From the NCBI GenBank assembly GCA_902793635.1, contig CADBEA010000005.1, positions 19,648 through 83,647 of the forward strand: DNA of 64,000 bases. Direction: 5' to 3'. Below are positions 34,259 to 42,540 of this stretch, one piece after another. The notes below the pieces were generated by a model. It saw nothing but the letters and a program-made list of their open reading frames with translations, was not told where the DNA came from and ran no database searches. Each line of letters opens with the position of its first letter. The stretch's first letter is position 1. This stretch comes from an uncultured Erysipelotrichaceae bacterium. GTDB taxonomy: Bacteria; Bacillota_I; Bacilli_A; Erysipelotrichales; Erysipelotrichaceae. A program made the translations under genes and the position numbers.

Positions 34259-36775
34259 TTACAGTTTGATCACGTCACTGAATTTCGCGTGCTCCCTGAC
34301 TTTTACCGTAAGTTCAGCCAGCCGGGAAGTATCACCGATCAGGATGACGCCGACCAGACGGTTCTTGTCGAACGTGTATTTTTCATACTGGCCGCGTCGC
34401 AGATCGGTTGTATCAACGGTCTTGTAGAGTTTCGCGGGATCACTGCCGTTGTCGCCGATGGCGAAGAGGGAAGTGTTCATACCATTGAAGGAAAGCGCTC
34501 CGTCGACCGTTTCATACGTGACGTCGTCACCGGCCGCGTTCGCACCGGCTGTTTTACCCTGTTCGACGGACTGGCTCCAGAGAGCGTAGTTGATACCGTT
34601 GTACTCGGCACAGTCACCGGCTGCGAAGATGTCCGGCACGCTGGTTTCCATGTGGTCATTGACGATGATGGAGCGGCCAATGCTGAGACCGGCTGCCTGC
34701 GCTGCCGCAAGGTTGCCGCGCACGCCGGTGGAGACGATCACCAGTTCCGCCGGTATAAGCGTTCCGTCCGCCAGGAGGACACCGTCTTCGTTGATTTCCG
34801 AAGTATTCGCCGCTGTGTAGACTTTGACACCGCATTTCTCAGTCAGAGTTTTGATCATTTCCGAAGCGGTCGGATTGAGCTGTCTGGCCATCAGGGCAGG
34901 GGCTCCTTCAATGACCGTGACGTCGATCTTAGCCCGGCGCAGTGCCCATGCAGCTTCCAGACCAAGTACACCGCCGCCGATGACAGCTGCTGTTTTGATG
35001 TTCGGAACCATTCCCTTTACCTTGGCCGCATCCTCGATCGTACGGATGGAAACGACCTTGTTGAGATCATGTCCCTTGAAAGGCGGTACGAAACAATATG
35101 CGCCAAGCGCGTAAACCAGTTTGTCATACCGGAAGGTTTCACCGCCGGCTGAGACGATCTTCGCATCCGGATCAATGGATTCAACTTTGATATTCCTGAC
35201 GAAACGGATGTCGTTATCCGTAAACCATTCCGGTTTTTCGACGGCCATCTGATCATCCGAGAAATCGGCGAGCAGTGCCTTTGTCAGCATCGGACGGTTA
35301 TACGGCAGATGGTTTTCTTCGGAAAGAATCGTGATCTTGCCTGTTTTGTCACGTTCACGGATCGCCCTCGCTGCTTCAAGACCGGCAATGCCGCCGCCTA
35401 AAACGAGATACTGACGGTCGGTATTGTTCTGATAACCGGTGCCGGTATCGTCGGCCGGAACGAAATTCTCAGGACCGACACCGCAGACCGGACACTCCTC
35501 GACAGAAGCATCGAAGACAGCACCGCAGACCAGACACTTGACCTTCTGACTGGCTCCTTTGGCTGCCGGTTTCGGTTCCTTCTGCAGCAATACACAGCCG
35601 AAGTTGTAACCGAAGTCGTAGGCATCAGTCAGCTGGGTTTCATCCGGCTTGAAACGTACCCGGAAACCGTCAAGGACTTTCAGGCGTACCTGCTTCAGTC
35701 TTTCGATGATGTGCGGAACACCTTCACCGGACCAGCCGTAACTGCCGAACGCAGAGGCCAGTCTTCCTTTGTAAACCGGCGGATACATGGCAAGGGTCAG
35801 ATTGTAAACCGGCTCGAGTGCTTCACCGAGGATGGTAGGGGTACCGAACAGGTAGCCGTCCGCGGCCGCCATGTCTGCGGCAAGGCCTCTCTTGTCATCG
35901 AAGACAAGATCATAGCGGTGCACTTCCGCACCGGCATCCTCGACACCCTTCGCGATGACTTCGGAAAGCTGCTTCGTGTAGCCATAGGCACTGACGTACG
36001 GCATGACGACGAGTTTCTTCGCTTTCGGCGCTGGTGCTTTGCACCAGTCCCTGTACCAGCCGAAGATCTGATCGAAATGGGAATCCAGAACCGGACCATG
36101 ACCGCAGCAGATGTGCTCGATCTCCAGATCCCTGATCCGCTCAAGAGCGTTGTACATATACGGATATGCGAATGGTCCGATGATGCAGTCAAAGTAATAC
36201 TTCGTCGCTTCCGCATAGCCTGCTTCATCCGTGACTGAAGATCTCACGATGCCTTCCGCTGCGTAATGCGAGCCGAAGGAGTCACAGGTGAACAGTGTTT
36301 TACACTCCGGTACATAGGTATACATCGTATCCGGCCAGTGCAGATTGGGAAGAACCATGAATTCCAATGTTTTGTCACCCAGTGACAGGGTCATTCCGTC
36401 ACTGACGGTGATGCTGTTGAAATCGGTGTTGATGATGTGTTTGAGGAACTGGATCGCCGTTCCGGTCGCGACAATTGTGATATGCGGATTCAGATCGAGA
36501 AGTTTCTCGATCGAACCGGCATGATCCGGTTCCGTGTGATCCATGATCAGATAATCGATCTCTGATACGGATGCCACGGATTCGATGTACCCGACCATCT
36601 CGTCAAAAAAGGCCAGTTTGGCAGTTTCGAACAGGGCTGTTTTTTCACTGCCTTCGAGAAGATAGGAATTATAGGAGGTTCCGTATTTGGTCTCCATAAT
36701 GATGTCGAAAACCCGCAGTTCAGGGTCGAGAACTCCGGTCCAGAAAAGATCCTGCTTAATTTTGAACGCTTTCAT
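34259..36775 (-). CDS. Class F flavodiiron protein: oxygen/NO reductase with rubredoxin and NADH:rubredoxin oxidoreductase fused
   Basis: 838 aa in four modules. Residues 1-250 are the diiron beta-lactamase-like domain with ligands His80, Glu82, Asp84/His85 (HTEPDHAG), His146 (LHWPD), Asp165 (CDSFGSH) and His226 (CGHGP). Residues about 254-395 are a flavodoxin domain. Residues 411-440 are a rubredoxin with C414-x-x-C417 and C428-x-x-C431. From 455 on is an FAD oxidoreductase with GGGIAGLEAAR and GGVLGLEAAWALRR nucleotide loops. The chain can thus pass electrons from NADH through FAD and rubredoxin to reduce O2 to water, protecting an anaerobe. The ATG 36775 has AAGGAG; a GTG two codons earlier is less likely. 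Confidence 0.95.
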   Translation of the reverse strand: MKAFKIKQDLFWTGVLDPELRVFDIIMETKYGTSYNSYLLEGSEKTALFETAKLAFFDEMVGYIESVASVSEIDYLIMDHTEPDHAGSIEKLLDLNPHITIVATGTAIQFLKHIINTDFNSITVSDGMTLSLGDKTLEFMVLPNLHWPDTMYTYVPECKTLFTCDSFGSHYAAEGIVRSSVTDEAGYAEATKYYFDCIIGPFAYPYMYNALERIRDLEIEHICCGHGPVLDSHFDQIFGWYRDWCKAPAPKAKKLVVMPYVSAYGYTKQLSEVIAKGVEDAGAEVHRYDLVFDDKRGLAADMAAADGYLFGTPTILGEALEPVYNLTLAMYPPVYKGRLASAFGSYGWSGEGVPHIIERLKQVRLKVLDGFRVRFKPDETQLTDAYDFGYNFGCVLLQKEPKPAAKGASQKVKCLVCGAVFDASVEECPVCGVGPENFVPADDTGTGYQNNTDRQYLVLGGGIAGLEAARAIRERDKTGKITILSEENHLPYNRPMLTKALLADFSDDQMAVEKPEWFTDNDIRFVRNIKVESIDPDAKIVSAGGETFRYDKLVYALGAYCFVPPFKGHDLNKVVSIRTIEDAAKVKGMVPNIKTAAVIGGGVLGLEAAWALRRAKIDVTVIEGAPALMARQLNPTASEMIKTLTEKCGVKVYTAANTSEINEDGVLLADGTLIPAELVIVSTGVRGNLAAAQAAGLSIGRSIIVNDHMETSVPDIFAAGDCAEYNGINYALWSQSVEQGKTAGANAAGDDVTYETVDGALSFNGMNTSLFAIGDNGSDPAKLYKTVDTTDLRRGQYEKYTFDKNRLVGVILIGDTSRLAELTVKVREHAKFSDVIKL

Positions 36776-36921
36776 TATCACTCCTTCTAAAGTAATGATT
36801 TTTCCGTTTTACTGACTAACTTCACAATACCATAGAAGGGCGGAAAAGGGAAAGAACTGGAACATGCATGCAGTAGTACTGCCGGCTTTGTTGAACAGAC
36901 GGCGGAGTTATTCTGTATCAG

Positions 36922-36957
36922 AGAAAAAAGACCGCGGCAGTTTTCCGCCGCGGTTTT
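36922..36957 (-). terminator. Terminator of the interrupted membrane-protein gene
   Basis: Stem ACCGCGGC / GCCGCGGT with TCTTTTTTC on the minus strand, about 20 bases after the final stop codon. Confidence 0.85.
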
Positions 36958-36976
36958 GCTGTGAATGCCGTTGTTT

Positions 36977-37462
36977 CTATCCGTTCGTTTCCACTGTAAA
37001 TCTGACTTCCGTATCCTTCAGAATCATCAGTCTCAGTTTGCGTAAACGAATGTGAGGCTTCTCAGAAATCCAGATATTAGCCGCTTCCCATACAGCAAAG
37101 GAACCGATGATGGAAAGCACCTCGACACTGACACTTTCCGTCTGCCGGGCGGCGAGCAGCCAGCCAGCGATAAAAGCGATTCCGATCATAAACAGTCTGA
37201 TCTGTCTGAGCGTGCTGATATGGTGTTCTCTGGTTTGAAAGTCTATTTCATGCTGCATGTAAGAACGGATGTTTTCGCGGATCCGGTCTTCATTGACAGG
37301 TTTGTCACTGATGACGTGAATAAAGAACTTTTCAGTGCGTTCTTATTCCTGATACCTGCGAATGATAAAGGAAACCACATCGTCGGAATGCAGGGAACAG
37401 TCCGGGTCAAGCGGATTATATAGATCGTTTTCTTCATGGATTTTAATACTGATTTCAAACAT
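36977..37462 (-). pseudogene. Two-helix membrane protein gene interrupted by one in-frame TAA
   Basis: A ribosome site GAGG lies nine bases before ATG 37462. The frame reads MFEISIKIHEENDLYNPLDP ... DDVVSFIIRRYQE, then TAA at 37343-37345 (codon 40), then continues in the same frame without any further stop: ERTEKFFIHVISDKPVNED ... RLFMIGIAFIAGWLLAA (helix 1) ... VEVLSIIGSFAVWEAANIWI (helix 2) ... LRKLRLMILKDTEVRFTVETNG to 36977. Total 162 codons with one stop. A recent nonsense mutation, a sequencing error or readthrough could explain this. A restart at ATG 37258 would give a 93-aa C-terminal protein with both helices. Confidence 0.8.
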
Positions 37463-37705
37463 GTCTCTGTACCTCTCTGACATCGCAGTGATTTTTATTG
37501 CCAAGATCATCTTCTGACTGATCAGCTGTTGATTTCAGGGGTCAGCTGTTTTATGCTTTCGCCCTCCCTGTATTTCCATAAAAGTATTATACTGCATGGA
37601 ATAGATGCCTGTTTTCTATATGCGCAGGCCGGAGGATTTCCGGACTTCATTGGTGAAAAAACCGATAATTGTATAGAATGAAAGGGAAGAAAAGAGGAAA
37701 TCATA

Positions 37706-38662
37706 ATGGAAGAAAGAAAATGGCCAGGTCCGAAAGGAATGATTCCGGAACCGGACAGAAACGCGGCGGATGCCAAAATGCACAACAGAAGATATCTGGA
37801 TGAGCTGCTTGTCGAAATGAGAGTCATCGATGCCTTTGTACCGGATCTGACACTGAAACTTTTTAATGAAACGTTCGCTTCGCCGATCATGATGCCGGCT
37901 TTCTCACATCTGAACAAGGTTGGTATTACCGGCCGGACACCGATGCAGGAATATGCCGCGGCCGCGAAGGATCTGAATCTTGTCAACTGGGTCGGTATGG
38001 AATCGGATGATGAATACGCGTCCATTGCCAGTGAAGGAGCGAGAACTGTGCGTATCATCAAACCGTTTATGGATCATGATGAAATCCTGAAACAGATTGC
38101 TTTCGCAAAAGAGCACAATGCCATCGCTGTCGGTGTGGACATTGATCATGTCTTTGGGAAAAACGGAAAATACGATGTGGTCGACGGCATTCCGCTTGGT
38201 CCGGTTACCCTGGACGATCTGACTTCCTATGTCAAAGCGGCAGGCAGCACTCCGTTTGTCGCAAAAGGAGTTTTATCCGTTCAGGATGCCCGCAAATGCG
38301 AACAGGCAGGATGCGCCGGCATCTTTGTCAGCCATCATCACGGCCGGCTTCCTTTCGGCATTCCGCCGGTCATGGCACTGCAGGAAATCCGCAGGGCCAT
38401 GCCGCAAACCGCTATGAAGATCTTTGTGGACTGTTCAATTGAAACCGGTTATGATGCGTTCAAAGCGCTGGCTCTTGGCGCCGATGCCGTATCGGTCGGC
38501 CGCGGCATTCTTCCCGGGCTTCTGAAAGAAGGAAAAGAAGGCGTCTTAAAGAAAGTGAACAGAATGAATGAAGAACTGTCGGAAATGATGGGCTACACGG
38601 GCATCAGAGACCTCAGTCAGATGGATTCTTCTGTCATTGTTCACCACGGCCGGCATTTATAA
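37706..38662 (+). CDS. FMN-dependent alpha-hydroxyacid dehydrogenase (lactate oxidase-like)
   Basis: 318 aa, a TIM barrel of the lactate oxidase/glycolate oxidase family. The catalytic region reads FVSHHHGRLPFG (His210-212, Arg214) where most relatives have SNHGGR, so the active His is probably His211. The FMN-binding Lys187 (FVAKGVL) and phosphate loop (GADAVSVGRG, residues 258-267) are kept. It oxidises a 2-hydroxyacid such as lactate; the electron acceptor is unknown. An AAGAGGA ribosome site precedes the start. The altered motif makes the exact reaction uncertain. Confidence 0.88.
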   Translation: MEERKWPGPKGMIPEPDRNAADAKMHNRRYLDELLVEMRVIDAFVPDLTLKLFNETFASPIMMPAFSHLNKVGITGRTPMQEYAAAAKDLNLVNWVGMESDDEYASIASEGARTVRIIKPFMDHDEILKQIAFAKEHNAIAVGVDIDHVFGKNGKYDVVDGIPLGPVTLDDLTSYVKAAGSTPFVAKGVLSVQDARKCEQAGCAGIFVSHHHGRLPFGIPPVMALQEIRRAMPQTAMKIFVDCSIETGYDAFKALALGADAVSVGRGILPGLLKEGKEGVLKKVNRMNEELSEMMGYTGIRDLSQMDSSVIVHHGRHL

Positions 38663-38703
38663 GAGGATCACGTACTTTTTTCAAAGAATCAGAACGGTAT
38701 GGA

Positions 38704-38731
38704 AAAGGCTGTCAGATGTGACAGCCTTTTG
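38704..38731 (+). terminator. Terminator of the hydroxyacid dehydrogenase gene
   Basis: Perfect stem AAAGGCTGTCA / TGACAGCCTTT with a short GATG loop and T tail. Confidence 0.9.
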
Positions 38732-38762
38732 ACTGAACTAGGTACTTCCTGGGGGAAACTGA

Positions 38763-39461
38763 TTATTGCCGGAAGGCGTTTTTCCTGTGGATGTCGAGTA
38801 TTCTGTACTGGATTTTCTGTTCTGCCAGTTTTTCGAACAGCGTGTCCGCGTCGTTCTCGATTTTGAACTGCAGTTCTTCTGGATAAAGCGGAATGATCTC
38901 GTAGAAGTTGATGACTTTTCCGGATGACATGATCAGTCGGACGTCACCGTCTCTGTTTTCGGCGAATTTCAGCACGACGCTGTTGAATCCTGTATTTGAA
39001 GCGTATGCGGAACCTTCTTCATCAGACTGCAGGGTATGTCCGTAACAGAGCCATGTATCGTTCCAGACCGGCAGCCGGGCTGTGTCTTTCAGAACCTGGA
39101 TCGGCCAGTAGTCCGTCTCGTCGCTGCTGTTAAGATTCCAGTCAGCCGGCAGATAGATCACATACTCGGCATAATCGAGCTGATACTTCTGCCACTGTTC
39201 GGGAATACTCATTTTATAGGCGCCGGCTCCCATCGTGACCAGTTTGTAATATGGATCATCTTCCGTCGGGTCCACGATACAGACATCAAGATGCACATCC
39301 GGGGATGCGATTTCGTGAAAAACATTCTGATAATTTCCGAACATGTCACAGATAAAACTGTCCAGTTCGTTTATCTCAGATTCATCGTACAGATAGGGCG
39401 GCAGGTTCTCTGTTATTTCAGTTTGCTTTTTATCTTTTTTCAGCCAGTCAAATAATCCCAT
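38763..39461 (-). CDS. SUFU (suppressor of fused) domain protein
   Basis: 232 aa. It begins MGLFDWLKKDKKQTEITENL, a short charged lead also found in the second SUFU protein at 59675. The SUFU pattern follows: VHLDVCIVDPTEDDPYYKLVTMGAGAYKMSIP, YVIYLPADWNLN, WPIQVLKDTARLPVW, DTWLCYGHTL and VINFYEIIPLYPEEL. Bacterial SUFU proteins are known as immunity proteins against polymorphic toxins in several species; no toxin gene lies here. The start at 39461 has GAGG six bases upstream. It is divergent from the LysR gene. Confidence 0.85.
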   Translation of the reverse strand: MGLFDWLKKDKKQTEITENLPPYLYDESEINELDSFICDMFGNYQNVFHEIASPDVHLDVCIVDPTEDDPYYKLVTMGAGAYKMSIPEQWQKYQLDYAEYVIYLPADWNLNSSDETDYWPIQVLKDTARLPVWNDTWLCYGHTLQSDEEGSAYASNTGFNSVVLKFAENRDGDVRLIMSSGKVINFYEIIPLYPEELQFKIENDADTLFEKLAEQKIQYRILDIHRKNAFRQ

Positions 39462-39639
39462 ATGGTTCCTCACAGACGACGTTCTGCTGAAACTGATTGT
39501 CAGCAGTTCTCTGCCATCATTATACTGTCTGAATGAACAGAAAGACATTGATCCGTAATGACATTCAGGAAGCGGGAACTTCAATCAACGGAATGATTCC
39601 GACGTTCTTTCTGCTATGATGGTTAAAAGGAGGCGTCTT

Positions 39640-40506
39640 ATGGATCTGAGAGTGTTGAGTTTCTTTCTGGCCGTTGCCCGGGAAGAGAGTTTTTCAAAAG
39701 CAGCTGCCGCCATTCACGTTTCCCAGCCGACTCTGTCCAGACAGATCGCTGAACTTGAAGCGGAACTCGGCAAACAGCTGTTTGTCCGCGGAACAAGAAC
39801 GCTGAGTCTGACCGCGGAAGGGCAGTTTTTAAAGAAGCGGGCGCAGGAACTGCTTTCCCTTGCCGAAAAGACAGAAACAGAGATCCGCGGCGACATGGAT
39901 GAAATCAGCGGCAATATCTATATCGGCGCCGGTGAAACGTACGGCATTCATACGATTACCCAGGCATTCAGAAATCTGCAGGAAACCTATCCGGATATCT
40001 ATCTCCATTTCAGCAGCGGTGACGGCCGCGATCTTGCCTATCAGCTGGACAACGGCCTGATCGACATGGCGGTCGTTTTCGGTGACTTTGATCATTCCCG
40101 TTATGAAAGCATCGAGCTTCCGTTCCGCGACAGGATGGGTATCTATCTGCGTAAAGACGATGCGCTGGCCAAAAGAAAACAGATCTTTCCAGAGAAAGAT
40201 CTGATTGACAAACCAATTATCGTCAACCGGGAAAGCAGCGGTGATCTGATTCCCGGCATTCGTCTGCATCGGTTCCGTATTATCGGTACCTATAACCTGC
40301 TGTACAACGCTTCACTTATGGCAGAGGACGGTCTGGGTTATGTGGTCGGTCTGGAACACATTATTCATACTGAAGGCACGGGTCTGGTTTTTATCCCGTT
40401 TGCGCCGGAGTATAGACTGAAGATGCATCTGATCTACAAGAAATTCCAGGTCATGCAGAGACATGTCATCCTGCTGATCGATGAAATCAGGAAGATAGCT
40501 GATTAA
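39640..40506 (+). CDS. LysR-family transcriptional regulator
   Basis: 288 aa. The N-terminal helix-turn-helix is clear: MDLRVLSFFLAVAREESFSKAAAAIHVSQPTLSRQIAELEAELGKQLF. From about residue 90 is the substrate-binding-protein-like effector domain (GNIYIGAGETYGIHTITQAFRNLQETYPDIYLHFSSGDG). AAAGGAGG precedes the start by six bases. Its stop lies ten bases from the stop of the convergent MFS gene, so it may or may not control that gene; the divergent SUFU gene is the other candidate target. Confidence 0.93.
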   Translation: MDLRVLSFFLAVAREESFSKAAAAIHVSQPTLSRQIAELEAELGKQLFVRGTRTLSLTAEGQFLKKRAQELLSLAEKTETEIRGDMDEISGNIYIGAGETYGIHTITQAFRNLQETYPDIYLHFSSGDGRDLAYQLDNGLIDMAVVFGDFDHSRYESIELPFRDRMGIYLRKDDALAKRKQIFPEKDLIDKPIIVNRESSGDLIPGIRLHRFRIIGTYNLLYNASLMAEDGLGYVVGLEHIIHTEGTGLVFIPFAPEYRLKMHLIYKKFQVMQRHVILLIDEIRKIAD

Positions 40507-40516
40507 GCTGTCTTTT

Positions 40517-41653
40517 TTATTCGCCGATGGCAAATCCGACAGCGGCAAGAAGCACATACAGCATACCGCAGATCATAAACTGTGAATTAAGTGATGATGT
40601 AAACAGGGAGAGTAAGGTTCCGGCATAAGGAGCGATAAAGGCGCCAAGACCCTGGAAGACGAGAATCACGGTCGTGCCGGCGGCACCGAACGAAGCGAAC
40701 TTCGTGGAGACTCTTTCCTGCAGGAACGGTACAAAGGCAAGATAGCCGAAGCCAAGCAGAAACGCGGCAGCCATCATCGGTAAAGCCGTGCCGGATGCGT
40801 AGGCCAGGATAAAGCCGGCGGTGCAGATCAGGTAGAAGACCGGTAGACTGAGACGCTTCAGGCTGCTTTTCATATTGCCGTAAACGAAACCGGCAAGCAG
40901 AGAACCGGCGGAAATGCACATGACAAGCAGGGAACCGATGGAAGAACCGCCGATTTCCTTCAGAGTCGCAAGACTTGAGCACTTGACGACGAAGACCGTT
41001 GCCAGCGCTACCGAAACAAATGTCAGAAGACCCAGGGCAATCAGTCTGAACCATTCCGAACCGCTGTGTGTTTCATTGCTGCCGGCGGTGTTTGTGCGGA
41101 TGGATCCGACATGAGGAATAAAGAACAGGACAGCGAAGAATACCAGGAAACCAAACAGGTAAACCAGGAAAGACGCATGCCAGCTGATGGCCAGCAGACG
41201 GCCGCCGATAAACGCGGTGACCAGGGAGGCCAGACCGCCGGCACTGCCCTGCAGACCGATCATGGAAGAACGCTCGTCGCCGGTAAAGAAGAAGATGATC
41301 AGAATCAGCATCGCCGAAGTAATCAGACCGCAGCCGAAGCCGAAGACGCCTCTGGCCAGCAGAATCAGCCAGATATTATTCAGGATCACCGGGACGGTGC
41401 CGAAGATGCCGGCAATCAGAGAACCGAGCAGAACGATTTTTTTATAGCCGATGGCAGAAGCGATTCTGGATGAAAACAGAACCGCAAGCATGGAAAACAG
41501 GGAAGGAATCGTTGTGACCAGTTCGATCAGTGAAAGAGGAATTTCTGGCATATCCGCAGCCATGGCAGGAATATTGCCGGCAATCGCATTGAGGGAAGCG
41601 GTCACAAAGCAGCAGGACAGGATCGCGAGTTTCAGCACCAGGTTGTTTTTCAT
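40517..41653 (-). CDS. MFS transporter
   Basis: 378 aa with about twelve hydrophobic helices. The loop between helices 2 and 3 (SSRIASAIGYKKIVLLGSLI) is the Gx3-D/RxxGR/K-like MFS signature. This is the general MFS drug- or metabolite-efflux layout; cargo unknown. The ATG 41653 (MKNNLVLKLAIL) is chosen because AAGGA lies nine bases upstream; a second ATG two codons earlier is also possible. Convergent with the LysR gene, with no terminator between them. Confidence 0.9.
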   Translation of the reverse strand: MKNNLVLKLAILSCCFVTASLNAIAGNIPAMAADMPEIPLSLIELVTTIPSLFSMLAVLFSSRIASAIGYKKIVLLGSLIAGIFGTVPVILNNIWLILLARGVFGFGCGLITSAMLILIIFFFTGDERSSMIGLQGSAGGLASLVTAFIGGRLLAISWHASFLVYLFGFLVFFAVLFFIPHVGSIRTNTAGSNETHSGSEWFRLIALGLLTFVSVALATVFVVKCSSLATLKEIGGSSIGSLLVMCISAGSLLAGFVYGNMKSSLKRLSLPVFYLICTAGFILAYASGTALPMMAAAFLLGFGYLAFVPFLQERVSTKFASFGAAGTTVILVFQGLGAFIAPYAGTLLSLFTSSLNSQFMICGMLYVLLAAVGFAIGE

Positions 41654-41760
41654 ATTCATACCTTCCTTACAGGCAAAGTATAAAAGGGATTCAATGATAT
41701 TTGAAATATTAATAAAGTATATTGATATATCCACAAAATGAATACATATAGAAAAAGAGA

Positions 41761-41805
41761 AAACGGATCACTGAAGACCGGTTCAGCCATGCAAGAGATC
41801 CGTTT
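41761..41805 (-). terminator. Terminator of the second TetR gene
   Basis: On the minus strand: AAACGGATC, a long 26-base loop with its own partial pairing, GATCCGTTT, then TCTCTTTTTC. Confidence 0.7.
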
Positions 41806-41833
41806 CAACTGTCAGACAATGTCTGGAAATCAT

Positions 41834-42379
41834 TCATTGAAAAGGAGTCGTGCTGAGAAAGAAACCGGAAATATCTTCCGGTGAATACTCCGGGTGATTC
41901 ATCCACCAGCGCACCGTTTCCGCGAAGTCACATACCATATGGTTCAGCAGATAATCTTTCGGAATATCCGTTTTTTTCTTTTTAAGCTCGCCGGCGAAGA
42001 TCTTGGAGAGATATTCCTTGAAGTACTGCATGAACATTTCACCGCTTTCACAGGACAGGATCCGGCTGATATAACGGCTGCTGTCCTGCAGGTGATACAG
42101 AATATGCGTGAGTTCCGCAGACAGATCATTGCGCCGGGATGAAAAATCGTGGGTGTTCTCTTTTGTCAGTTTTTCAGCAAAGACATGCTCGAAGATTTCC
42201 GTGCATAGGGCTTTGAGCAATTCGTCTTTTGTTTCGAAGTGGGAATAGAAAGTGCTTCTTCCGATATCCGCTTCATCGATGATATCCTGCACTGTGATAT
42301 TGGAATAGGTCTTTTCTTCCAGCAGGTGCGTGAAGGCGTCAAATACCGCCTGTCTTGTTTTTTTCTGTCTTCTGTCCAT
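41834..42379 (-). CDS. TetR-family regulator, divergent from a metal ATPase
   Basis: 181 aa. The helix-turn-helix region is RQAVFDAFTHLLEEKTYSNITVQDIIDEADIGRSTFYSHFETKDELLKAL. The C-terminal domain (ELTHILYHLQDSSRYISRILSCESGEMFMQYFKEYLSKIF) resembles the TetR_C_7/YfiR-like effector domain. AGGAG precedes the ATG. The divergent layout and the palindrome CGAACA-AAG-TGTTCG over the ATPase promoter suggest that it represses the ATPase and itself. Its ligand is unknown; most bacterial metal pumps use ArsR- or MerR-type regulators instead. Confidence 0.9.
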   Translation of the reverse strand: MDRRQKKTRQAVFDAFTHLLEEKTYSNITVQDIIDEADIGRSTFYSHFETKDELLKALCTEIFEHVFAEKLTKENTHDFSSRRNDLSAELTHILYHLQDSSRYISRILSCESGEMFMQYFKEYLSKIFAGELKKKKTDIPKDYLLNHMVCDFAETVRWWMNHPEYSPEDISGFFLSTTPFQ

Positions 42380-42441
42380 GGCTGTCTCCTGTACATTTTT
42401 CCGAAAATGTTCAGTAACGAACGTTCCGGCTGATCTGCTTA

Positions 42442-42470
42442 TTGTTTGTATAAATAGAGAACAATATAAT
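42442..42470 (+). promoter_or_regulatory. Promoter of the P-type ATPase gene
   Basis: TTGTTT (42442-42447), a 17-base spacer, TATAAT (42465-42470), in the divergent region between the TetR and ATPase genes. Confidence 0.75.
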
Positions 42471-42476
42471 CAAAAC

Positions 42477-42491
42477 CGAACAAAGTGTTCG
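42477..42491. promoter_or_regulatory. Palindromic operator candidate for the divergent TetR
   Basis: Perfect 6-base arms CGAACA and TGTTCG around AAG, at the expected transcription start of the ATPase. Looser half-sites (TGTTC, GAAC, GTTC) lie at 42408-42426 near the TetR start, so the regulator may control both directions. Confidence 0.55.
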
Positions 42492-42540
42492 ATAACTGGA
42501 TTATAGGTTTCGAAGAAGTATTATGTCAACAGGAGCATTT

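Noticed and set aside
34223..35152. A 309-codon plus-strand frame.
   Set aside because: Shadow of the flavodiiron fusion gene.
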